This document shows, piece after piece, positions 1 to 5,629 of a stretch of DNA of 5,659 bases. Source of the DNA: CAVWCW01 sp965365625 (lineage in GTDB: Bacteria; Pseudomonadota; Gammaproteobacteria; Chromatiales; Chromatiaceae); assembly GCA_965365625.1 (NCBI GenBank), contig CBDUCL010000204.1, positions 1 through 5,659 of the forward strand, given 5' to 3'. The position numbers and the translations under genes were made by a program. The notes below the pieces were generated by a model. It had not been told where the DNA came from and ran no database searches. It worked only from the letters and a program-made list of their open reading frames with translations. The stretch's first letter is position 1; the number at the start of each line of letters is the position of its first letter.

Positions 1-1609
1 CTTCGGTAATCAGATCCCCCAGGGTCAGGTCGAGCTGGTCGTGGAGGATCTGGGTACGGCGGATATCGCCGTACTGCTCGCGCACCTCTACCAGTTCGTC
101 CCGCACCACCTGCATCAAGCGCTCGGGGCTCGACAGAATCTCGAGCAGGTCGGCGATGCGCGCCAGCAGTTCCTCGTACTCCTTGATGATCTTGTCCTGC
201 TCGAGCCCGGTCAGCCGGTGCAGGCGCAGGTCGAGGATGGCCTGGGCCTGGACCTCGGTGAGGCGGTAGCCCTCGGCGCTGGGGCCGAACTCCGGGCCCA
301 TCCAATCCGGGCGGGTTGCCTGCTGGCCGGCGCGCTCGAGCATCGCCTCCACCACCCCGGACTTCCAAACCCGGGCCAGCAGCGCGGCCTTGGCCTCCGC
401 CGGGCTGGCGGAGGCCTTGATCAGGGCGATCACCTCGTCGATGTTGGCCAGGGCCACGGCCTGGCCCTCGAGCACGTGGGCCCGCTCCCGGGCCTTGCGC
501 AGCTCGAATATGCTGCGCCGGGTCACCACCTCGCGCCGGTGGCGCAGGAAGTATTCCAGCACCTGTTTGAGATTCAGCAGGCGCGGCTGGCCGTCTACCA
601 GGGCCACCATATTGATGCCGAACACGCTCTGCATCTGGGTGTGCTGGTACAGGTTATTGAGCACCACCTCGGCCACCTCGCCGCGGCGCAACTCGATCAC
701 CATGCGCATCCCGTCCTTGTCGGACTCATCGCGCAGTTCGGTGATGCCGTCGATGCGCCGTTCCTTGACCAGATCGGCGATCTTCTCCAGCAAGCGCGCC
801 TTGTTTACCTGGTAGGGCAGCTCGTTGACGATGATGGTCTGCTTGTTGCTGCGCTCGTCGGTTTCGATCTCGACTTTGGCGCGCACGTAGATCCGCCCGC
901 GGCCGGTCTTGTAGGCCTCGCGGATACCGCTAGCGCCGTTGATCATGGCGGCGGTGGGGAAGTCCGGTCCCGGCACATGCTGCATCAAGCCGTCGATGCT
1001 GATATCCGGGTCGTCGACGACGGCGATGCAAGCATCCACCACCTCGTTGAGGTTGTGCGGCGGCACGTTGGTGGCCATGCCCACCGCGATACCCGCGGAA
1101 CCGTTGACCAGGAGGTTGGGGATGCGCGCCGGCAGCACCACCGGCTCCGACTCGGACTCGTCGTAGTTGGGGCTGAAATCGACGGTTTCCTTCTCGAGAT
1201 CATTGAGCAAGGTGGTGGAGATCTTGGCCATGCGCACTTCCGTGTAGCGCATGGCGGCCGGGGCATCGCCGTCCACCGACCCGAAATTTCCCTGACCGTC
1301 GATCAGCATATAACGCATGGAAAACGGCTGTGCCATGCGCACGATGGTGTCGTATACCGCGGTGTCGCCGTGGGGATGGTACTTACCGATAACGTCGCCC
1401 ACCACGCGGGCCGACTTCTTGTAGGGCCGGTTCCATTCGTTGCCGAGCACGCTCATGGCGTAGAGCACCCGGCGATGCACCGGCTTGAGGCCGTCGCGCA
1501 CATCCGGCAGCGCCCTACCCACGATCACGCTCATGGCGTACTCGAGATAGGACTGCTGCATCTCGTCTTCGAGATTGACGTTTAGAACTTCTTTGGCGAA
1601 TTCAGTCAT
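1..1609 (-). CDS. gyrA: DNA gyrase subunit A, N-terminal 536 residues (partial)
   Basis: GyrA is the DNA breakage-reunion subunit of the cytoplasmic A2B2 gyrase, which introduces negative supercoils using ATP hydrolysed by GyrB. The protein starts MTEFAKEVLNVNLEDEM, the usual GyrA start. The winged-helix region carries the quinolone-resistance segment (KYHPHGDTAVYD, Thr83 and Asp87), the catalytic pair Arg121-Tyr122 in AAMRYTEVR, and the DNA-bending Ile174 in NGSAGIAVGMATN. The tower and start of the coiled-coil arm follow (YFLRHRREVVTRR), then the AQAILDLRLHRLTGLE segment near the exit gate. Numbering matches E. coli exactly at the residues checked. The reading frame is uninterrupted and leaves the window at LGDLITE, just before the C-terminal beta-pinwheel, so the GyrA box is outside. 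E. coli GyrA has 875 residues, so about 60% is present. The gene is downstream of mtnA on the same strand but separated by 148 bases with a possible promoter of its own. A GGAAG Shine-Dalgarno-like sequence at 1613-1617 is only 3 bases from the ATG. ParC is the only close alternative; the start and the residues above favour GyrA. Confidence 0.97.
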   Translation of the reverse strand, partial: MTEFAKEVLNVNLEDEMQQSYLEYAMSVIVGRALPDVRDGLKPVHRRVLYAMSVLGNEWNRPYKKSARVVGDVIGKYHPHGDTAVYDTIVRMAQPFSMRYMLIDGQGNFGSVDGDAPAAMRYTEVRMAKISTTLLNDLEKETVDFSPNYDESESEPVVLPARIPNLLVNGSAGIAVGMATNVPPHNLNEVVDACIAVVDDPDISIDGLMQHVPGPDFPTAAMINGASGIREAYKTGRGRIYVRAKVEIETDERSNKQTIIVNELPYQVNKARLLEKIADLVKERRIDGITELRDESDKDGMRMVIELRRGEVAEVVLNNLYQHTQMQSVFGINMVALVDGQPRLLNLKQVLEYFLRHRREVVTRRSIFELRKARERAHVLEGQAVALANIDEVIALIKASASPAEAKAALLARVWKSGVVEAMLERAGQQATRPDWMGPEFGPSAEGYRLTEVQAQAILDLRLHRLTGLEQDKIIKEYEELLARIADLLEILSSPERLMQVVRDELVEVREQYGDIRRTQILHDQLDLTLGDLITE

Positions 1610-1619
1610 GCGCTTCCAC

Positions 1620-1646
1620 GGGACGTCCCCCCGGCCGCTCGCCGGG
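1620..1646 (-). promoter_or_regulatory. Two abutting inverted repeats in the gyrA leader next to the ribosome binding site
   Basis: CCCGGC (1630-1635) and GCCGGG (1641-1646) form a perfect 6-bp stem with a 5-base loop. Directly beside it lies the perfect 10-base palindrome GGGACGTCCC (1620-1629), which ends two bases upstream of the GGAAG at 1613-1617. A third small hairpin, GGCTT-N5-AAGCC, sits at 1658-1672. In the transcript these could fold close to the ribosome binding site. In DNA this GC-rich, short stems also arise by chance, so a role in translation control is only possible. Confidence 0.35.
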
Positions 1647-1684
1647 AGCGCACGGGCGGCTTACGAAAAGCCTTCTCGGGAAAT

Positions 1685-1703
1685 CGGTAATGATATCATA
1701 CCG
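1685..1703. promoter_or_regulatory. Near-perfect palindrome over the gyrA -10-like box
   Basis: The plus strand reads CGGTA, then one extra A, then the palindromic core TGATATCA, then TACCG. Without the single A at 1690, the other 18 bases are a perfect palindrome. The element covers the putative gyrA -10 boxes (TATGAT or TATCAT), so a protein bound here would block or modulate that promoter. It does not match an operator that I can name. The sequence symmetry is directly visible; a regulatory role is inference. Confidence 0.4.
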
Positions 1704-1757
1704 ACCGGTGCTGTGGGCAGAGAAAACGCCCGAGAAACGCGCACAGGCGCTCTCAGC

Positions 1758-2816
1758 CTAGGCATCCATTAGCTCAGCCAGCTTTTTTGCATCTGGCGAA
1801 AGCACAACCCCCTTTTCGGTGACAATGGCATCCACCAGCTCTGCGGGAGTCACATCGAACACCGGATTCCAGGCCCCGGCCCCGGGTGCGGCCAGGGTCC
1901 GCCCACCGCAACCCAGCAGTTCGGCACCGTCCCGACACTCGATGGGAATCTGGGCGCCGCTGGCCAATTCCAGGTCCAGGGTCGAAGTGGGGGCCGCCAC
2001 CATAAATCGAACGCCGTGGTGACGTGCCGCCAGGGCCAGACCATAGGTGCCGATCTTGTTCGCCACGTCCCCGTTGGCGGCAATACGGTCGGCGCCGACC
2101 ACGACCCAGGCGATGTCGCCCCAGGCCATGCGGCTGGCGGCGGCGGCATCTGCCAGCAAGGTGACCGGGATCTGGTCCTGGAGCAGCTCCCAGGCGGTCA
2201 GCCGGGCACCCTGGAGCCAGGGCCGGGTCTCGTCTGCAAATACCCGCTCCAACTTGCCCTCGGCAAAGGCGCTGCGCACCACCCCGAGAGCGGTACCGTA
2301 GCCGCCGGTAGCCAGGGCGCCAGCGTTGCAGTGAGTGATCACCTTGGCGGGCCCCTCGATCAGGGCCGCTCCCAGCTCACCGATGCGGCGGTTGGCAGCG
2401 ATGTCCTCGCGGTGGATGCGCTCGGCCTCGGCCAGCAGTTCGGCTTCCGCCCGCTGTGGTACCAGTCCCTGGCCGAATCGACGCATGCGGGCCAATGCCC
2501 AGCCCAGGTTAACCGCGGTGGGCCTAGCAGCGGCCAGCAGTTCCAGATCCTCTTCCCAGTGATCCAACCAGTCCTCCCCAGCTTCGGCCACCCGGGCCCG
2601 GGCCCCGAGCACCGCCCCGTAAGCGGCAGTGATGCCAATCGCAGGCGCCCCGCGCACCACCATCCCGGTAATCGCGTCGGCCACCGCGGCCGCAGTGTCC
2701 AGGGCTACGAACCCCGCGCGCGCGGGCAGTGCCCGCTGGTCCAGCAGGTACAGTCGGCCGGCACGCCAGACAATGGCGTGGTCTGGGCTAACCTGGATGT
2801 CTTCGATCTCTTCCAT
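1758..2816 (-). CDS. mtnA: S-methyl-5-thioribose-1-phosphate isomerase
   Basis: MtnA converts 5-methylthioribose 1-phosphate to 5-methylthioribulose 1-phosphate in the cytoplasmic methionine salvage pathway. It belongs to the eIF-2B/MtnA family. Visible landmarks, numbered from ATG 2816, are VVRGAPAIGITAAYG (53-67), the catalytic-cysteine motif THCNAGALATGGYG (Cys163), DETRPWLQGARLTAWEL (from 195), the catalytic-aspartate motif GADRIAANGDVANKIGTYG (Asp243), and AAPTSTLDL. Cys and Asp correspond to Cys160 and Asp240 of the Bacillus subtilis enzyme. At 352 residues it has normal family length. A TTG at 2870 would add 18 residues (MAKRFCLAGG...) unlike the family N-terminus, lacks a Shine-Dalgarno sequence, and would reach within 20 bases of mtaD. 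ATG 2816 has a GGGA nine bases upstream and lies just before the conserved AIVWRAGRLYLLDQR. It is divergent from mtaD, whose product feeds the same pathway. Ribose-1,5-bisphosphate isomerase is a relative, but the motifs and neighbour favour MtnA. Confidence 0.95.
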   Translation of the reverse strand: MEEIEDIQVSPDHAIVWRAGRLYLLDQRALPARAGFVALDTAAAVADAITGMVVRGAPAIGITAAYGAVLGARARVAEAGEDWLDHWEEDLELLAAARPTAVNLGWALARMRRFGQGLVPQRAEAELLAEAERIHREDIAANRRIGELGAALIEGPAKVITHCNAGALATGGYGTALGVVRSAFAEGKLERVFADETRPWLQGARLTAWELLQDQIPVTLLADAAAASRMAWGDIAWVVVGADRIAANGDVANKIGTYGLALAARHHGVRFMVAAPTSTLDLELASGAQIPIECRDGAELLGCGGRTLAAPGAGAWNPVFDVTPAELVDAIVTEKGVVLSPDAKKLAELMDA

Positions 2817-2890
2817 CTCGATGGTTCCCGTGGCAAATTGGCCGCCAGCCAAGCAAAACCGCTTAGCCAAATCGTCGAGGCAGGCCCGAA
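2817..2890. promoter_or_regulatory. Divergent mtnA/mtaD intergenic region
   Basis: These 74 bases must hold the 5' signals of both divergent genes unless transcription enters from further away. I see no convincing -35/-10 pair in either direction. An imperfect inverted repeat sits near the middle: GCCAAGC (2848-2854), a 6-base spacer, and GCTTAGC (2861-2867), with six of seven positions complementary. TTGGC (2838-2842) and GCCAA (2866-2870) form a second, overlapping 5-base pair. These could be an operator shared by both genes, but the arms are short. Confidence 0.4.
2877..2884 (+). promoter_or_regulatory. Ribosome binding site that fixes the TTG start of mtaD
   Basis: GAGGCAGG lies upstream of TTG 2891, with AGG ending 6 bases and GAGG ending 10 bases before the start codon. 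In the mtaD frame a TAG stop occurs at 2864-2866, and no ATG, GTG or other TTG lies between that stop and 2891. TTG 2891 is therefore the most upstream possible start and the one with a suitable Shine-Dalgarno sequence. Confidence 0.6.
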
Positions 2891-4216
2891 TTGAACGTCG
2901 ATACCTTGTTGCACGCCCGCTGGATCATCCCGGTCAGCGCCGGCGACCCGGTTCTGGACGGCCACAGCCTGGCCATCCGCGGCGGGCGCATTTTGGAGAT
3001 TCTCCCCTCTGCGGAAGCGCGCGGCAAATATATCGCCGAGCAAGAACAGGAGCTGCCCGAGCATGCCTTGATCCCGGGCCTGGTCAATGCCCATACCCAT
3101 GCCGCGATGAGCCTGTTGCGCGGGATCGCCGACGACCTGCCGCTTATGACCTGGCTGCACGAGCATATCTGGCCGGCGGAGGCACGTTGGGTCAACGAGG
3201 AGTTCGTCCACGACGGCAGCCAACTGGCAATCGCCGAGATGCTGCGCAGCGGCACCACCTGTTTCAGCGACATGTACTTCTTTCCGGAGGTTACCGGCCA
3301 GGCGGCAGCGACGGCGGGCATCCGCGCCACCGTCGGACTGATCCTGCTCGATTTCCCCACCGCCTGGGCGCAAGACCCGGATGAATACCTGCACCGCGGG
3401 CTGCAAGTGCATGACCAGTTCCGCAGTCACCCCCTGATACACACCGCCTTCGCTCCCCACGCCCCCTATTCGGTCTCGGACGAGCCCCTACAGCGGGTGC
3501 GGGTGATGGCGGACGAGCTGGAGATCCCGATCCATATCCACCTGCACGAGACCCGGGATGAGATCAAGCACAGCCTGCAACAGCATGGTCAACGTCCCCT
3601 GGCGCGCCTGGAGCGACTGGGCCTGCTTTCGCCAAATCTGATTGCCGTGCACATGACCCAGCTGGAAGACGCCGAGGTGGGGGCCTTTGCCGCCGGCGGC
3701 GGCAGCCTGGTGCACGCCCCGGAGTCCAACCTCAAGCTGGCCAGCGGCTTCTGCCCCCTAGCCAAGCTGCTGGCGGCCGGGGTCAACCTGGCCCTCGGCA
3801 CCGATGGCGCGGCCAGCAACAACGACCTGGACATGCTGGGCGAGATGCGCACCGCCGCCCTGCTGGCCAAGGGAGTGGCCCGCGACGCCAGCGCAGTGCC
3901 CGCCGCCGCGGTGCTGCGCATGGCCACCATCAACGGCGCCCGAGCCCTGGGACTGGGCGACGAGACCGGGTCTCTGGAGCCGGGAAAATCCGCCGATATC
4001 ACCGCCATCCACTTGGGAGCAATCGAGACCCAGCCGATTTACAACCCGGTATCGCAGATCGTCTATGCAGCGGCCCGCCAACAGGTGAGCGACGTCTGGG
4101 TGGCCGGCCGGCAACTCCTGCGCAAGCGCGAACTGACCACCCTCGATGGCGAGGCCATCACTGCCCGGGCGCGGGAATGGCAGGCCCGCATCGCCGCTGG
4201 CCGCCGAGCCGGTTAA
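2891..4216 (+). CDS. mtaD: 5'-methylthioadenosine / S-adenosylhomocysteine deaminase (amidohydrolase family)
   Basis: This is a zinc-dependent amidohydrolase of the TRZ/ATZ (COG0402) type that deaminates MTA to methylthioinosine, or S-adenosylhomocysteine to S-inosylhomocysteine. Zinc-ligand motifs are NAHTHAAMSLLRG (His68, His70), HIHLHET (His217, with Glu220 as probable general acid/base), and LGTDGAASNNDLDML (Asp305). Probable substrate-site residues are His190 in PHAPYS and His254 in VHMTQ. These correspond to ligands and catalytic residues of the Thermotoga maritima enzyme TM0936. The C-terminal LEPGKSADITAIHL closes the composite beta-sandwich typical of the family. The 441-residue length is normal and the frame is intact. 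The start is TTG, forced by an upstream stop. Divergent mtnA supports MTA as the main substrate, as shown for P. aeruginosa, where methylthioinosine is then phosphorolysed to MtnA's substrate. Substrate choice between MTA, S-adenosylhomocysteine and adenosine cannot be settled from sequence; guanine or triazine hydrolase activity is less likely. Confidence 0.88.
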   Translation: MNVDTLLHARWIIPVSAGDPVLDGHSLAIRGGRILEILPSAEARGKYIAEQEQELPEHALIPGLVNAHTHAAMSLLRGIADDLPLMTWLHEHIWPAEARWVNEEFVHDGSQLAIAEMLRSGTTCFSDMYFFPEVTGQAAATAGIRATVGLILLDFPTAWAQDPDEYLHRGLQVHDQFRSHPLIHTAFAPHAPYSVSDEPLQRVRVMADELEIPIHIHLHETRDEIKHSLQQHGQRPLARLERLGLLSPNLIAVHMTQLEDAEVGAFAAGGGSLVHAPESNLKLASGFCPLAKLLAAGVNLALGTDGAASNNDLDMLGEMRTAALLAKGVARDASAVPAAAVLRMATINGARALGLGDETGSLEPGKSADITAIHLGAIETQPIYNPVSQIVYAAARQQVSDVWVAGRQLLRKRELTTLDGEAITARAREWQARIAAGRRAG

Positions 4217-4229
4217 GTACGGGTCTAGC

Positions 4230-5618
4230 TCAGAGCAGGCCGGCCCGGGGCCCAGTGCGCCAGGGCCGGCCCTGACGATAGGTCGCTAGGTGCCGTTCGA
4301 GCTCGCCGGCGGCATTGGAGTCGTCCCGCAGCTTATTCAGGGCCTCCTCCAGGGTCTCGATGGCACGGTCGATGTCCCCCAGCTCCGCATAGGCGGCAGC
4401 CAGGGCATCCAGATGATCCACCGACGGGTCCAGGTCTACCGCCCGCTCCGCCAGCGCCAGAGCCCGCCGGCCATCGCGAAAGCCGGCGTCGTCCGCGGTC
4501 GCCAGGTACCAGGCCAGGTTGCCGTAGGCGGTTGCGGCATCCGGAGCGAGACGGATCGCCTGCTCGAAATCCGCCGCCGCCGCCCGCCAGTCGCCCCGGT
4601 AGGCATACAGGAGGCCACGGTCGACGAACAGGTCCGGGTCCCCGTCCGCGAGCGATAGGGCCTTGTCGTAATCGGCGAGCGCCCGTGCATAGTCTCCCAG
4701 GTCGCGATACACGTTGCCCCGGCCCCGATAGGAGGGCGGGTAGCCCGGGTCTCGGCGCAGGGCCTGGTCGAAGTCATCGATGGCACGCCGGTAGTTGCCC
4801 TGCAAGTAGTACACCGTGGCCCGGTTGACGTAGGCCAGATCGTGCTCCGGATCCCGTTGCAGGGCGGCGTTGTAGTCCGCCAGGGCCTGATCGAAGTAGC
4901 CCATACGACGGTAGGCATAGCCGCGGTTAAGGTAGGCGGGCACCGAATCCGGGACCAGTTCCAGGGCACGGTCGTAATCGGCTATGGCGTCGGCGAAGTT
5001 GCCGGCGTCCACTTGGGCCGAGCCGCGGTTGATATAGGCCCAGACGTAATCCGGCTTGAGTTCGATGGCGCGGCCGAAGTCCGCCAGCGCCGCCGGATAA
5101 CGCTCCAGGTACTTATTGGCCAGGCCCCGGTTATTGAAGGCGACAAAGAAACCCGGGTCGAGAGCCACTGCCCGGTCGAGGTCGAGCAAGGCCAGTTCGT
5201 ATTCCCCCTGGCCGATATAGGCCCAACCTCGATTGCTGTAGGCGGCCGCCGAGTCGGGGTCGAGACGGATCACGTAACTGTAATCGGCGATCGCGCGCTC
5301 CAGGTCGCCCCGGTCCTGATAGGCGGCTCCGCGCCGCAGGTAGGCGATCAGCAGGTCCCGATCGGTTAGGGCTCCGCTCTCCAGCGCTTCGTTATAGTGC
5401 CGAATCGCCAGACCGTACTGACCCTGGGTGTAGGCGAGAAAACCCTGGCGGATCGACTCATTGCTCGGCGCCGGCTCCGGTGTCGTCGCCTGGGGCGGAT
5501 TGCTCTGACAGCCGGCGAGCAACGCCAATCCCAGCAGCCATACCAGCCTCCGACCGGTCCGCGGGACCCGCCCGCGCGAAACCTCGGAGACCGCGTCAGG
5601 GGCTGAGCCGCTTGCCAT
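4230..5618 (-). CDS. TPR-repeat lipoprotein of unknown function
   Basis: This 462-residue protein (from ATG 5618) has a lipoprotein signal: RTGRR, a hydrophobic stretch VWLLGLALLAG, and the lipobox Leu-Ala-Gly-Cys with Cys37. Gln at +2 (no Asp) suggests outer-membrane sorting, with the repeats in the periplasm. A short Pro/Thr/Ala linker follows. From about residue 55 to 433 it is almost wholly TPRs: one degenerate unit, eight exact 34-residue units (90-361), a longer tenth unit (AWYLATADDAGFRDGRRALALAERAV) and an eleventh (LDALAAAYAELGDIDRAIETLEEAL). The unit consensus is roughly AYxNRGxAYxxxGxYxxAIADYDxALxLDP. TPR arrays bind proteins or peptides, so it is probably a scaffold or adaptor for an envelope complex; no specific role can be assigned. 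A GTG at 5645 would add nine residues, but ATG 5618 has a better ribosome binding site. The gene converges on mtaD with a 13-base gap. It is longer than NlpI (about 294 residues) and does not look like it. Confidence 0.85.
   Translation of the reverse strand: MASGSAPDAVSEVSRGRVPRTGRRLVWLLGLALLAGCQSNPPQATTPEPAPSNESIRQGFLAYTQGQYGLAIRHYNEALESGALTDRDLLIAYLRRGAAYQDRGDLERAIADYSYVIRLDPDSAAAYSNRGWAYIGQGEYELALLDLDRAVALDPGFFVAFNNRGLANKYLERYPAALADFGRAIELKPDYVWAYINRGSAQVDAGNFADAIADYDRALELVPDSVPAYLNRGYAYRRMGYFDQALADYNAALQRDPEHDLAYVNRATVYYLQGNYRRAIDDFDQALRRDPGYPPSYRGRGNVYRDLGDYARALADYDKALSLADGDPDLFVDRGLLYAYRGDWRAAAADFEQAIRLAPDAATAYGNLAWYLATADDAGFRDGRRALALAERAVDLDPSVDHLDALAAAYAELGDIDRAIETLEEALNKLRDDSNAAGELERHLATYRQGRPWRTGPRAGLL
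4238..4271. repeat. GC-rich inverted repeat at the convergent mtaD / TPR gene junction
   Basis: GGCCGGCCC (4238-4246) and GGGCCGGCC (4263-4271) are perfect 9-base inverted repeats with a 16-base spacer. They lie inside the last 14 codons of the TPR gene and 22 bases after the mtaD stop. The stem would be very stable in RNA from either strand. No T-run follows on either side, so it is not a canonical intrinsic terminator. It might still help stop or stabilise the two converging transcripts. Confidence 0.45.
4536..5351 (-). repeat. Eight in-frame 102-bp TPR-coding units
   Basis: Eight consecutive units of exactly 34 codons encode TPR units 2 to 9 of the lipoprotein, with no insertions or deletions between them. 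Protein positions such as AYxNRG, the central Gly, AxADYDxAL and the closing Pro recur in each unit or nearly so. Codons differ widely between units, so this is an old, diverged array rather than a recent tandem duplication. It should be stable against slippage. Confidence 0.85.
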
Positions 5619-5623
5619 TATTG

Positions 5624-5629
5624 TCCACC
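5624..5629 (-). promoter_or_regulatory. Ribosome binding site for the TPR lipoprotein ATG
   Basis: On the minus strand GGTGGA precedes ATG 5618 by five bases (CAATA). This spacing is good and supports ATG 5618 over the in-frame GTG at 5645, for which only 14 upstream bases are in the window. The promoter, if separate, lies beyond the right edge. Confidence 0.6.

Larger units (their letters stand above)
1610..1757 (-). promoter_or_regulatory. mtnA-gyrA intergenic region with gyrA leader
   Basis: These 148 non-coding bases lie between the TAG stop of mtnA and the ATG of gyrA. Read on the minus strand, the best -10-like box is TATGAT (1695-1700), with an overlapping alternative TATCAT (1690-1695). 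No good -35 is visible: the hexamer 18 bases upstream of TATGAT is TTCTCT, three of six consensus matches. If TATGAT is used, the gyrA leader would be about 75-80 bases long and GC-rich. A GCGC-CTGT-GCGC mini-stem followed by GTTTCTC sits just after mtnA, but four base pairs are too few to call a terminator. Whether gyrA also receives read-through from mtnA cannot be told from sequence. Confidence 0.45.

Noticed and set aside
41..1585. A 514-codon open frame on the plus strand opposite gyrA, plus a 141-codon frame at 390-815.
   Set aside because: gyrA is unmistakable on the minus strand. The long antisense frame shares codon boundaries with gyrA, and stays open because Leu TTA, Leu CTA and Ser TCA codons are rare in this high-GC gene. 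The translation shows no recognisable domain.
1721..1757. Possible intrinsic terminator after mtnA.
   Set aside because: The only stem is GCGC-CTGT-GCGC (4 bp) followed by a broken T-run (GTTTCTC), which is too weak to call.
2817..2870. An 18-residue N-terminal extension of mtnA from TTG 2870.
   Set aside because: There is no Shine-Dalgarno sequence, the extension is unlike MtnA N-termini, and it would consume most of the divergent control region.
2016..2894. A 292-codon plus-strand frame opposite mtnA.
   Set aside because: It is again in codon register with mtnA and is explained by the same codon bias; the protein is low-complexity Gly/Pro/Arg-rich with no domain.
2705..3460. A 251-codon minus-strand frame spanning the mtnA/mtaD gap.
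   Set aside because: It overlaps conserved mtaD sequence and the 5' part of mtnA in another frame and has no family resemblance.
4842..5369. A 175-codon plus-strand frame opposite the TPR repeats.
   Set aside because: It is an in-register shadow of the repeat array, and its own apparent periodicity comes from the TPR codons.
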